In this document: positions 25,002 to 33,222 of the stretch, piece after piece
How positions within the stretch are numbered: position 1 is the stretch's first letter
Layout of the letters: the number at the start of each line of letters is the position of its first letter
Assembly (NCBI GenBank): GCA_043757265.1
Contig: JAYUQP010000091.1
Coordinates: 62,001-126,000 of the forward strand
Source of the DNA: JANPLN01 sp043757265
GTDB taxonomy: Bacteria; Bdellovibrionota; Bdellovibrionia; Bdellovibrionales; JAGQZY01
Length of the DNA stretch: 64,000 bases
Direction of reading: 5' to 3'
Position numbers and translations under genes: made by a program
The notes under the pieces: model-generated
What the model saw: the letters and a program-made list of their open reading frames with translations, nothing else
Told to the model about the DNA's origin: nothing
Databases searched by the model: none

Positions 25002-25686
25002 AATACTTCCTGAAGATTTCCAAAGCTTTTTCCTTATATTTGCTTTTACTTTTCAGTAAACCCTTGTATTCAAGAATAATCTCTTCGTGAGTGGGTTGTC
25101 GCCCCAACTTTGCAGTAGCTCTTTTTGACTTGTACATAAGCCACCGAACACCCATTGGGATGGCAATGTTAGGATCTCTCAAATCTTTTTGCCGGATGTC
25201 ATTAAAAATAAACTCTGTTGCTTCACCTTTCGGATCTTGCAGAATCTCCCATGTTTGTTTGGTGATTTGGGCTATCCCAAAAGCTATTTTATTTTCTGGC
25301 GTGTGGAGGCGAAACCCAGATTCACTTGCGAGAAGTGCTTTGAAAACATCTGGGTTGAGTAGTGGGTCAGCTTTTAACTTATTGTTGAAATAATCAATCC
25401 AGATGGCAATGAGCTCATCATATTTATCAGCAGTTTTGTATTCTGAAATTTTCCCAGGTGTAGGATATAGAATACCTTTGCGTTTGTGATTTTTAAAAAT
25501 TTCACTAATTTCTTCACGCTTTAAGTATGTCCCCGGAAGTCGACGTAGATGCTGATCTCGTATGGTTACTCCGGACGGGTTTTTATCGCTAACTGGAACA
25601 TGCAGACGATGCGCCCGAATATTCGTAATTTTCTTTTTTGTCGGCTTTTTGGGCATTAAGCCGATTGGCTTTTGACTTTTAATCAT
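24979..25686 (-). CDS. SLT-domain (lytic-transglycosylase-like) protein without signal peptide
   Basis: The 235-residue protein has a Lys/Arg-rich N-terminus with no export signal and a C-terminal lysozyme-like domain. Key segments are FKALLASESGFRLHTPENKIAFGIAQITKQTW, with the catalytic Glu in SESGF and the GIAQI motif, and later DPNIAIPMGVRWL. This is the soluble-lytic-transglycosylase pattern (1,6-anhydro cleavage of glycan strands). ATG lies 3 bases after the toxin stop. Lack of a signal peptide points to a phage-type endolysin, a secreted effector using another route, or export by an unusual signal. Confidence 0.72.
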   Translation of the reverse strand: MIKSQKPIGLMPKKPTKKKITNIRAHRLHVPVSDKNPSGVTIRDQHLRRLPGTYLKREEISEIFKNHKRKGILYPTPGKISEYKTADKYDELIAIWIDYFNNKLKADPLLNPDVFKALLASESGFRLHTPENKIAFGIAQITKQTWEILQDPKGEATEFIFNDIRQKDLRDPNIAIPMGVRWLMYKSKRATAKLGRQPTHEEIILEYKGLLKSKSKYKEKALEIFRKYYGQLKSK

Positions 25687-25689
25687 AAA

Positions 25690-25974
25690 TTACTCTTCGT
25701 AAACATCTTTGCGATGCCTGATAAGAACAATTACAACCTCGTGAGCACCCATATCGACCCTATAGACAATGCGATAATCACCAACACGAATCCTCCTATG
25801 ACCAATAAAGCTATAGCGGAGGGGTTTGCCCAACCCAATAGGATCAATTGTTAAGCGAGTTTCAATGGCGTTTTTAATTCTAAGACGCATTGTTTTTGGC
25901 AGATCAGGGATATCCTTCTGACCTACGGTATCTAAATACACCAACGTAAAAGTTTTATTTCCAGGCTTTGTCAT
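25690..25974 (-). CDS. RelE/ParE-family toxin
   Basis: Starting at the ATG at 25974, which overlaps the antitoxin end by 20 bases, gives 94 residues (an upstream ATG at 26004 would add ten). It has the ParE/RelE pattern: DLPKTMRLRIKNAIETRL, GKPLRYSFIGHRRIRVGDYRIVYRVD and a final VIVLIRHRKDVY. RelE-type members cleave mRNA on ribosomes and ParE-type members poison gyrase; the R-x-G-x-Y-R-x-x-Y stretch occurs in both. Second gene of the islet operon. Confidence 0.86.
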   Translation of the reverse strand: MTKPGNKTFTLVYLDTVGQKDIPDLPKTMRLRIKNAIETRLTIDPIGLGKPLRYSFIGHRRIRVGDYRIVYRVDMGAHEVVIVLIRHRKDVYEE

Positions 25975-26176
25975 GCGAGATGGTCTTCTTTGATTTAGTT
26001 TCACGCTTCATAGCGATCTCTGAAAGTAACAAATCTTCATGACGCTCTAGTGCCTCTTCGATAAGTTCTTTCGCTACAACAGACATCGATTTATCATCTT
26101 GCTTAGAGATTTTCTCCACAAGTTCATAGAGATCAGAGTCAAGGACCACATTTAATCTAGGGTTTTTTGTGGGCAT
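25955..26176 (-). CDS. ribbon-helix-helix antitoxin
   Basis: The 73-residue protein starts with NPRLNVVLDSDLYELVEKISKQDDKSMSVVAKELIEEALERHE, a ribbon-helix-helix DNA-binding fold (strand, then two helices) as in RelB, ParD and CopG antitoxins. The Lys-rich tail should wrap the toxin. It is the first gene of the islet operon and lies just behind a palindrome that probably is its operator. Confidence 0.83.
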   Translation of the reverse strand: MPTKNPRLNVVLDSDLYELVEKISKQDDKSMSVVAKELIEEALERHEDLLLSEIAMKRETKSKKTISHDKAWK

Positions 26177-26198
26177 AGTTCACCTCAAAATTAAGTGT

Positions 26199-26210
26199 AT
26201 CACTAGTGAT
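26199..26210. promoter_or_regulatory. palindromic operator upstream of the antitoxin gene
   Basis: ATCACTAGTGAT is a perfect 12-base palindrome 23 bases upstream of the antitoxin ATG. Ribbon-helix-helix antitoxins bind such short palindromes and repress their own operon. Confidence 0.6.
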
Positions 26211-26291
26211 GAACTTTGTCCAGAATCAAAAAAGTTCGCCTACGATCAAGGGTGGTGAATTTTAAATATATGAATTTATTGAGGAATAAAT

Positions 26292-26383
26292 TGGCGGAGA
26301 AAGGCGGATTCGAACCGCCGGTACCGGTTTCCCAGTACGGTTGTTTAGCAAACAACTGGTTTCAGCCACTCACCCATTTCTCC
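26292..26383 (-). tRNA. tRNA-Ser (anticodon GCU)
   Basis: On the minus strand the acceptor GGAGAAA pairs with TTTCTCC, with discriminator G and an encoded CCA ending at 26292. The anticodon stem GTTGT/ACAAC closes the loop TTGCTAA, anticodon GCU (complement of 26347-26349). The long variable arm is of serine type. It reads AGC/AGU. The 3' end is duplicated twice downstream, at 24252 and 24417. Confidence 0.96.
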
Positions 26384-26428
26384 GAGATTTACGACTTTGG
26401 ACAACCTTGCCACAGTGGCCTTGGACGA

Positions 26429-27016
26429 TCAATAATTTTCCGGGAAAAGACGTCGCTCGATGGATTCAATCACCGTGTGTAAAATCACCATGTGGATCTC
26501 TTGGATTCGGTCGCTGGTTTTTCCGGGTACGACGATGGCGAGATCGCTCGCGGCCTTCAGCGGGCCTCCGCCTTTGCCTAAAAGGGCAATGGTAGAAATC
26601 CCCAAGGCTTTCGCTTTTTCAAAAGCCACAATGAGATTTTTCGAGTTACCACTTGTGGACAGTCCGATGAGAATGTCCCCCCTGCGAGCCAACGCCTCCA
26701 GCTGTCGCGAGAAAATGTACTCAAAGCCGTAGTCATTCGTTACACAGGTCACGTGGCTGGCATCGCCGAGAGCAAGGGCGCCCAATGGGCGGCGATCTTT
26801 TTGGTATCGACCGGTGAGTTCTTCTGCAAAATGCATGGCGTCACAATGGCTTCCGCCATTTCCGCAGATAAACACGCGGGCATCGTTTTCGTAGGCTTTG
26901 ATAAGGACCTGGCTAAAATTCTCAAGAAGCTCGACAGATCCCGATTCGTTGAGGAACTGAGTGAGCAATTGGGAGGCTTCTTGCAAAGAATTTTGCCATA
27001 GAGTTTTGTTATCCAT
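26429..27016 (-). CDS. gmhA: phosphoheptose isomerase (SIS domain)
   Basis: Starting at the ATG at 27016 gives 195 residues, the normal length for GmhA. The frame stays open upstream to 27094, but that part is not family-like. It converts sedoheptulose 7-phosphate to D-glycero-D-manno-heptose 7-phosphate for the lipopolysaccharide inner core. SIS motifs: FICGNGGSHCDAMHFAEELTGRY and DILIGLSTSGNSKN; the catalytic Glu and His lie in HFAEELTGR and IQEIHMVILH. It stands alone between tRNA-Ser and tRNA-Arg. Confidence 0.93.
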   Translation of the reverse strand: MDNKTLWQNSLQEASQLLTQFLNESGSVELLENFSQVLIKAYENDARVFICGNGGSHCDAMHFAEELTGRYQKDRRPLGALALGDASHVTCVTNDYGFEYIFSRQLEALARRGDILIGLSTSGNSKNLIVAFEKAKALGISTIALLGKGGGPLKAASDLAIVVPGKTSDRIQEIHMVILHTVIESIERRLFPENY

Positions 27017-27113
27017 AGAGACAAAACAATGCCAGAAAACTCTATTACTTTCCAGAGATAGCTTGATTTTGAATTTAAAAGCTTTTAAACCCAAGGGTCT
27101 TGTCTATTTTTGT

Positions 27114-27190
27114 GCGGTCGTAGCTCAGCTGGATAGAGTACCAGACTACGAATCTGGTGGTCGCAGGTTCAACTCCTGCCGACCGCACCA
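27114..27190 (+). tRNA. tRNA-Arg (anticodon ACG)
   Basis: Acceptor GCGGTCG pairs with CGACCGC, discriminator A, encoded CCA at 27188-27190. The D-arm AGCTCAGCTGGATAGAG, anticodon stem CCAGA/TCTGG with loop CTACGAA and T-arm GCAGG-TTCAACT-CCTGC are all standard. The ACG anticodon (A34 becomes inosine) reads CGU, CGC and CGA. Confidence 0.97.
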
Positions 27191-27227
27191 TTTTTAGTCC
27201 TAAAAAGTGAACAACAAACCTTACAAC

Positions 27228-27695
27228 TTAACTTAATAGCGAACGAAGCATCCACGAAGTCTTCTCATGGAGCTGAATTCTTTGCGTCAGTAAATCAAGC
27301 GAGGCTTCATCACTTGCAGCATCTGCAGCAGGAATTATCGAGCGCGCAGTGCGCACAACTCCCTCGTGGCCGTCTAAAAGTTCCTTAATCATATTTGTGG
27401 CGTTGGGAACATCTTCCGACTCGGTCAACGAAGTGAGCTTCGCATATTTTTTATAAGACCCCGGTGCATACTCGCCGAGAGCGCGAATACGCTCGGCGAT
27501 CAAATCGAGGGCGTTCCAAAGTTCTGTGTACTGCTCCATAAACATCTGATGAAGAGTATTGAACATCGGCCCTTCCACGTTCCAGTGAAAGTTGTGTGTT
27601 TTCAAATATAGAATTGAACTGTCTGCTAACAGTTTTGAAAGCCCATCGGCTACTTTTTTTCGGTCAACGTTTGAAATACCAATATTAATTTCCAT
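27228..27695 (-). CDS. dps: Dps-family ferritin-like DNA-protection protein
   Basis: The 155-residue product has the Dps signature KTHNFHWNVEGPMFNTLHQMFMEQYTELWNALDLIAERIRALG, with the His, Asp and Glu residues that form the intersubunit ferroxidase site. Dps dodecamers oxidise and store iron, protecting DNA from peroxide. It follows a small secreted-protein gene by 3 bases and converges on tRNA-Arg. Confidence 0.93.
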   Translation of the reverse strand: MEINIGISNVDRKKVADGLSKLLADSSILYLKTHNFHWNVEGPMFNTLHQMFMEQYTELWNALDLIAERIRALGEYAPGSYKKYAKLTSLTESEDVPNATNMIKELLDGHEGVVRTARSIIPAADAASDEASLDLLTQRIQLHEKTSWMLRSLLS

Positions 27696-27698
27696 AAA

Positions 27699-28004
27699 TT
27701 ACTCCGGAGATGAAAGGTCTGAACGATCAGTATCTTTGATTTGCTCTTCTAGGGATTTTCCCGACTCGGTCGCTACTTTTGCCGGCTGTGTTTCAGCTTT
27801 TCGAGGAGCGCGCATTTTTTTTAATTTTGCTTTTTCTTTTTTAGATAATTTTTTTTCTTCTTTTGCAATATCAGCCGTGTACATTGGTTTCGGCTCTTGA
27901 ATTGTATTTCCTTGTGCGCCTTTTTGAGTGAGAGCGGGCGCCGTGCTTTGTGCGAAACTAAAACTCGCGAAAGCAGAAACTAAGATTGATGCAATTATTC
28001 TCAT
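27699..28004 (-). CDS. small secreted Lys-rich protein
   Basis: The 101 residues begin with a signal peptide (MRIIASILVSAFASFSFAQ). The mature ~80 residues are low in complexity and highly charged, with KEEKKLSKKEKAKLKKMRAPRKA in the middle, and are probably disordered. It is co-transcribed with dps (3-base gap). No family recognised. Confidence 0.55.
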   Translation of the reverse strand: MRIIASILVSAFASFSFAQSTAPALTQKGAQGNTIQEPKPMYTADIAKEEKKLSKKEKAKLKKMRAPRKAETQPAKVATESGKSLEEQIKDTDRSDLSSPE

Positions 28005-28080
28005 AAATCCCTCCTAGGGACTCACAGTTTAAGTGAAAATGCCATTGCTGTAAACTCAATAAAGGGTTAAATATTGCGCA

Positions 28081-29466
28081 ATGATCTTAACTCCTTCGTA
28101 TTCGAAATTGCCGGAAAAATTTTACGAAAAGCTCGACGCTGTGGATTTTTCTCAATACCGAATTCTTCATTGGAATGATTCCCTAGCACAAGAGCTTGGC
28201 GTAACGGAGCGCCTGTTTCACAGTCCAGTTCAGCTAGCGCAAGCTTACGCTGGCCATCAGTTTGGGCACTTTGTTCCACAGCTAGGAGATGGTCGTGCTC
28301 GACTCGTGGGAGAATTCAAAGACCCGCAAGGACAGTTGCATGAAGTCCATCTCAAGGGTTCAGGGCCCACGCAATTTTCGCGGCGAGGAGATGGCTTAGC
28401 AACTCTTGGCGCCGTTTTACGAGAGCTTATTGTGAGCGAAGGAATGCACTTTTTAAAAATTCCAACAACGCGAACTCTGGCAGTCTTGGGGACGGGAAAG
28501 CGCGTTCAGCGAGAGGCAGAGCATCCGGGAGCTATTCAGGTGCGTGTTGCAAAAAGTCATGTACGAGTGGGGACATTTGAATACTTTGCGGCTCGCGGAG
28601 ATACGCAAGCCATACAAATGTTGGCTGATACAATGATCGCTAGATTATATCCGCAGGTCGCTTCGGAAAAAAACAAGTACATTGCATTTTTCGAAAGCGT
28701 TGTTGAGCGACAAATTCAGCTTGTGGCGCGATGGTTACAAGTTGGATTTATTCACGGCGTGATGAACACCGACAACACCACCATTTCTGGTGAGAGCATC
28801 GATTATGGACCGTGTGCTTTCATGGAAGAGTATGATCCTTTGATGGTTTATAGTTCGATAGATCATCAGGGTAGGTACGCCTACGCTCGGCAGCCACAGA
28901 TTATAAAGTGGAATCTTACTGTGCTTGGCTATTGTTTGCTGCCTCTCTTTGCTGAGAGCCAAGAGTCTGCGACATCAATCATGGAAAATGCGATCGCGAA
29001 GTTTGAAAGTAACTTTGAAAAGGCATGGCTATCAAACATGGCACAAAAGCTTGGCATCGAAGATGTAAAATCTGAGGATGTTCTTTTGGTCGAAGAGTTT
29101 TTGATGTTGCTTCAAAAATATAAAATAGATTTCACCTTGGGATTCCGAAACTTAAATCAGCAGGGTGAATCTAAAGAAAATGATTTTAAAGACTGGTCGA
29201 CAAAATGGAAACTGCGCATCCTTGAAAATAAAAGAACATTAGAACAAACACGTATCAGTATGGACAGTGTTAACCCCGTATTGATTCCGCGAAACCACTT
29301 GGTGGAAGCTGCAATCAACGCAGCATCGCAGGCAAATAACTTTGTGCCTCTCGAGCGTCTTTTAGCAGCGCTTAAAATACCGTTCGCAGATTTAGCTGAG
29401 TTTGCCGATTTACAAAAGCCCGCAAAACCCGAAGAGCGGGTTAGTGCTACATTTTGTGGTACTTGA
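28081..29466 (+). CDS. selO: SelO-family protein adenylyltransferase
   Basis: SelO is a pseudokinase that transfers AMP from ATP to Ser, Thr or Tyr of proteins, linked to oxidative-stress control. Family features: YAGHQFGHFVPQLGDGRARLVGE, HLKGSGPTQFSRRGDGLATL, GVMNTDNTTISGESIDYGPCAFMEEYDP (the active site with Asn and Asp metal ligands) and the C-terminal TFCGT. At 461 residues it is close to the bacterial norm of ~480. Bacterial forms have Cys rather than selenocysteine, as here. It is divergently placed from the dps gene pair. Confidence 0.94.
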   Translation: MILTPSYSKLPEKFYEKLDAVDFSQYRILHWNDSLAQELGVTERLFHSPVQLAQAYAGHQFGHFVPQLGDGRARLVGEFKDPQGQLHEVHLKGSGPTQFSRRGDGLATLGAVLRELIVSEGMHFLKIPTTRTLAVLGTGKRVQREAEHPGAIQVRVAKSHVRVGTFEYFAARGDTQAIQMLADTMIARLYPQVASEKNKYIAFFESVVERQIQLVARWLQVGFIHGVMNTDNTTISGESIDYGPCAFMEEYDPLMVYSSIDHQGRYAYARQPQIIKWNLTVLGYCLLPLFAESQESATSIMENAIAKFESNFEKAWLSNMAQKLGIEDVKSEDVLLVEEFLMLLQKYKIDFTLGFRNLNQQGESKENDFKDWSTKWKLRILENKRTLEQTRISMDSVNPVLIPRNHLVEAAINAASQANNFVPLERLLAALKIPFADLAEFADLQKPAKPEERVSATFCGT

Positions 29467-29752
29467 TATGCAGCATACGTAAGCCGAGCAAATCACGCGG
29501 GTCAGATCGTTTTTATATTTCCGTGCCCTGTCATCGTTCGTGGTGACGAGTTGATTGTCTTTATATTAAAAAGTTTTTATGGGGAAAAAATTTTGAAAAC
29601 GTATCTGATCACATGCGTCACGCACCGGCGTTTTCTTTTTCTGTTAAGAATCTTCGTTTTTTGTAGAAACTTTTCACCGAAAAATTTGCTGGTTATCTAT
29701 TTTATTAAAGCTCATTAAGTTTTCATCACACGGGTCAACTGAGGGGTTTCAA

Positions 29753-30898
29753 ATGAAAATAAAAATAGCGATGTTTGTTGCGGGTCTTTTTGGCGCAGCA
29801 GTCTCGCAAGGAAATGTGGAGCAAGCGTATCAGGAACATCGGCTAGTTTTAATCTCTGATTACGATGAAACGCTCACTGGAGCCGGGTGGAACACACTTT
29901 GGTTTTTAAAGAAAATTCCTGCACTTCAATCTTATCTACAGATATCGGCGATACCAGCTCTTATTTCAGGTTCGACCTTCGAGTCACTGCCAAAGACAGT
30001 TGCTGTTACAGGACGGGAAATGGGCGAAATTCTTCTGGAGCGCCTTGCAGTTGTCGAAGCTAATGGAAAAATCACTCCAGGGTCATTCAATGTGCAAACT
30101 CTTCCAGCCCTAGCGGGCACCCCCGACAGAGCTCAGGTGAAAATATTTATACCGGGAGTCTACCGAGTTACCGAGGAATCGTGGGAGCGTTTTCGCTCGG
30201 ACGGAAGCCAATTTTTTCTTCTTGAAGACAATCAACGGGCACGAATGTTCGAACGTGCGACGGGAACATCACGCTTTGGACCCTCGTTTCCTTTATTTCA
30301 GCTTCTCACAAATTCGCGCAAGTCTGTGGACCACATTCATGTTGTCACAGCGCGAGCGCAATCGCCTTCGGAATTTGAAGGCCTGTTTCAAAGTTGGCAA
30401 CGAGAAGGCTTCATAAAAAATACTCAAGGCCAACGATACTCGCTGGACCGGCGTTCTTGGTCCGTGTCGAATATCAACACCTATTCGATGGGCGAGGGGC
30501 TGAGTCTGCTTTACGGCGACACGATCACGCAGCGTAAAATTCAAATTGTGAGAGATCAAATAATTAACCAGTATCTTCTGCTCGCAAAACAACAGCAAAA
30601 AAAATTCACAGTGGTGATTGCGGAAAACGACCCAGGAACTGTTTCAAGCTACGTGCGAATGCTGCAAGAGCTGATGGGTATACCCGACTACCAAAAACAA
30701 TTTGATTTTATCATGCTCCATGCAGGCACCGATTTTGAAGTTGAACGAAGCGGTTTACCAGCCAGGTGGACACGAATTTTCGGCGCCTCTCTCCAGCCCT
30801 TAGATCTTCACGAAATTAGATTTCTAAATGGAAAAGCAGAATCAGTAAAACAAAAGCTCCAACCGCACCAAGGTTTGACTTGCGCTTCCATCTTTTGA
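29753..30898 (+). CDS. secreted HAD-like phosphatase, function unknown
   Basis: The 381-residue protein has a signal peptide (MKIKIAMFVAGLFGAAVSQG). Then comes HRLVLISDYDETLTGAGWNTLW, a HAD motif I with Asp36 and Asp38, and later HIHVVTARAQS, resembling motif II. It is longer than typical HAD phosphatases and I cannot assign a subfamily. A 286-base region before it holds no gene. It is followed after 11 bases by a second large secreted protein with metallophosphoesterase motifs, so the two probably act on a common extracytoplasmic substrate. Confidence 0.6.
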   Translation: MKIKIAMFVAGLFGAAVSQGNVEQAYQEHRLVLISDYDETLTGAGWNTLWFLKKIPALQSYLQISAIPALISGSTFESLPKTVAVTGREMGEILLERLAVVEANGKITPGSFNVQTLPALAGTPDRAQVKIFIPGVYRVTEESWERFRSDGSQFFLLEDNQRARMFERATGTSRFGPSFPLFQLLTNSRKSVDHIHVVTARAQSPSEFEGLFQSWQREGFIKNTQGQRYSLDRRSWSVSNINTYSMGEGLSLLYGDTITQRKIQIVRDQIINQYLLLAKQQQKKFTVVIAENDPGTVSSYVRMLQELMGIPDYQKQFDFIMLHAGTDFEVERSGLPARWTRIFGASLQPLDLHEIRFLNGKAESVKQKLQPHQGLTCASIF

Positions 30899-30909
30899 AA
30901 GGTTTAAAA

Positions 30910-33222
30910 ATGAACAAAGTTGCTTTCATCATATTTATTATGTTTTTGCATAATTATGCACAGGCTCTCAGGTGCGAAGTCGTTTTTTCTAAGTCTACGC
31001 TATCGCAATTGGAGCTTCTTTCTCAGCGGGATAGGTTGGCTGCAGCGGGAGTTGATTTTTTTGCAAACTTTCTGCGGATTCCTTCAAACAAGGAGCTTGC
31101 AAAATATGCTGACGTAAAATTTAAAAAAGCCCAACTTGATGAGATCATCGGCGACCGGCAAATTTTTTGGAAAAACGCTTTCGCACTGAATCCAAAAAAA
31201 TTGCAAGACGCACAAATGCTTTTAATGGTGGCTTATCACGATTTTATTAAAGGTGCTAAAAGCCAAGGGGTTACCCCACGGTCGGCAACTTCGGAAGAAT
31301 TTTTCGCACAGCTCATGAAAACTTACAGCTACCTCGATAAGGAAAACAGCCGCGGTGAATTTAAATGGAAGCACATCGAACGCATTTTGGGGAAGCGAGC
31401 GCGACTGGCCGGCGAAGTGCCGTACCCTGTACTTTTCGAAGGGGTAGAAGGATTACGTCGCGCAACGCAGGAAAAATTTCCGAATTCCTTTAAAGGCATT
31501 CGAGACGCAAGATTTGGCATAACCTATAACAAAGAAACTTTAAAACTCATTGTCGAAAAGTATCGCGGAGTGATCGCAGTTTCAATATTGGGAGGCGTGC
31601 CTTGGGATATCGGACGGCTTCAGTTTGAATCCTTAAAACAGTTAGCCACAAACAGAAATCTTCTCATCGTCGTCAAAGAAGTAAACGGTGAAACCGACCT
31701 CATCCCAAAAGAAATATTGGATTACGAACACACTAGAATATTAACCAACACCGTTGATTTGGGTGATGAACTGCGAATTTTAGGCGGTCTTGTAGTTATA
31801 CCCACAAACCCAAACCCATTGATGGGTTTGCAAGACGGCAGGCAGGCGCGGGTGCGTGGCCAAACTCAAATTGTTTTCGGCACGCAGCGAACAATGAAAA
31901 CGGTAGCCACCGAACTAAATCATATATTGTCCCATGATATTTGGTCCACCGGCACACTCAACGATCCCGAACTCCCGTATGCCAACTACCGATCAAGTCG
32001 CGTAACCACTCTCGCAAGCGCACGGCTGATCAACTCAGTGGTGATTGCCGAAAAATCAGATGCAGCTTCGGGGCCGAATCAGCGGGGTGCGCCTGGCCGG
32101 TGGCATGTTCGCGCCGCAGATTTTGAAAAAGGTGTTGTGGATGCAAAATATGGAACGTGGGTGGCTGGAACAACAGATAATTTTATGTTTTATCCAGCCG
32201 ACGGATCATTGCCAAAACCCATCCCCGCAGTAGCCGTGGTGCCGGGCGATTACCATTCTGGTTTTGAAGATCCGCGTTTTTTACGAGCAATTAAGGAGCA
32301 AATTCTTGACGAGTCGCGAAGAGCTGGGCGCCCTGTGGAATTTATGCGATTTCATGATTTTTATGACGTTGGCTCGGTAAGTCCCTACGACTCCCCCAGC
32401 ACAAAAGCGATCAAACATGTGTTGGGTGGGCTGGATCTGCAGCATGAAATCAATCGCGGTCGTTCTGATTTAAATGCTCTATTAGTATCGGAGCCTCAAC
32501 TGACGGCAATTTTGTCTGAAGCCGACAATCACCATATTTGGTTAAGTCGAATGTTCAATGATATGAACGCCCTCAATGATCCTATTAACGGGCCCTTTCT
32601 TGCAAAACTTCGCGAAATGCATCTACAAGGATTTGGTCCTCTCGATTATTTACTTCTCCGCCAAAAAGAGTTTGATGAATCTACACCTGAAATGACAATG
32701 CGGATGCGTGTGTTAGGTAAAAATGTTTATGTCGAAAATCCCGATCGAGTCAGAGTTCTTCGAGAAGGAGAATCTCTGTTTGTGGGTCCGGTGGATCGCG
32801 CAGTCAACATCGCTCCTCATGGTCACAAGATTGCGGGGGGGGCAAGAGGTGGAGCTTCGCTCGTCCCCCATGCAAGCGCCAATTCGCGAGTGATTGTCGG
32901 TCACACCCATACTCCCGCTATCTGGGGCCATGCCTATAATGTTGCAATGTCCGTGCGACTCCGAAGTCAGTCGTACGCTCTCGGTGGATACAGCGCTCAG
33001 AAAAATTCTGTCGCTGTGGTTTATGCAAACGGAGCTATTCAACTTTTTAACTTCGATCCCTTTATCGGACGATTGACACCCGATCTGTCGGCTCCAATGT
33101 TGCCAGGGCGAAGTTTTTTTACGTCCGAGCCGTTTATAGTTCCAGATCCCAACGATCGAATTATTGATTCGGGCGGAACAGCAACGACACTTACCAATTA
33201 CAATTCGAAGTCAGTGCGTTGA
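30910..33222 (+). CDS. secreted protein with C-terminal metallophosphoesterase domain
   Basis: Beginning at the ATG at 30910, with AAAGG upstream, the product has 770 residues and a signal peptide (MNKVAFIIFIMFLHNYAQA). The N-terminal ~430 residues match no family I know. The C-terminal part shows the calcineurin-like metal-ligand order: GDYH (Asp447, His449), HDFYD (Asp483, Asp486), DNHH (Asn540, His541), HGH (~637) and GHTH (His665, His667). The spacing resembles phage-type phosphoesterases. It overlaps the next minus-strand gene by 32 bases at the 3' end. Confidence 0.62.
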   Translation: MNKVAFIIFIMFLHNYAQALRCEVVFSKSTLSQLELLSQRDRLAAAGVDFFANFLRIPSNKELAKYADVKFKKAQLDEIIGDRQIFWKNAFALNPKKLQDAQMLLMVAYHDFIKGAKSQGVTPRSATSEEFFAQLMKTYSYLDKENSRGEFKWKHIERILGKRARLAGEVPYPVLFEGVEGLRRATQEKFPNSFKGIRDARFGITYNKETLKLIVEKYRGVIAVSILGGVPWDIGRLQFESLKQLATNRNLLIVVKEVNGETDLIPKEILDYEHTRILTNTVDLGDELRILGGLVVIPTNPNPLMGLQDGRQARVRGQTQIVFGTQRTMKTVATELNHILSHDIWSTGTLNDPELPYANYRSSRVTTLASARLINSVVIAEKSDAASGPNQRGAPGRWHVRAADFEKGVVDAKYGTWVAGTTDNFMFYPADGSLPKPIPAVAVVPGDYHSGFEDPRFLRAIKEQILDESRRAGRPVEFMRFHDFYDVGSVSPYDSPSTKAIKHVLGGLDLQHEINRGRSDLNALLVSEPQLTAILSEADNHHIWLSRMFNDMNALNDPINGPFLAKLREMHLQGFGPLDYLLLRQKEFDESTPEMTMRMRVLGKNVYVENPDRVRVLREGESLFVGPVDRAVNIAPHGHKIAGGARGGASLVPHASANSRVIVGHTHTPAIWGHAYNVAMSVRLRSQSYALGGYSAQKNSVAVVYANGAIQLFNFDPFIGRLTPDLSAPMLPGRSFFTSEPFIVPDPNDRIIDSGGTATTLTNYNSKSVR

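Larger units (their letters stand above)
24417..26303 (-). mobile_element. small genomic islet inserted at the 3' end of tRNA-Ser(GCU)
   Basis: TTGGCGGAGAAAG occurs at 26291-26303, as the end of the intact tRNA-Ser(GCU), and again at 24417-24429, just before a tRNA-type terminator. The 1.9 kb between carries one operon of four genes (antitoxin, toxin, SLT protein, lipoprotein) and looks richer in A+T than its flanks. The tRNA has no terminator directly after it, which fits an insertion that pushed the terminator away. No integrase gene is visible, so it would depend on one elsewhere. The boundary repeats are seen; the insertion history is inference. Confidence 0.6.

Noticed and set aside
27191..27206. 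TTTTTAG/CTAAAAA palindrome after tRNA-Arg as a terminator
   Set aside because: The stem is only A/T-rich with a 2-base loop, so it is too weak to call as an intrinsic terminator.
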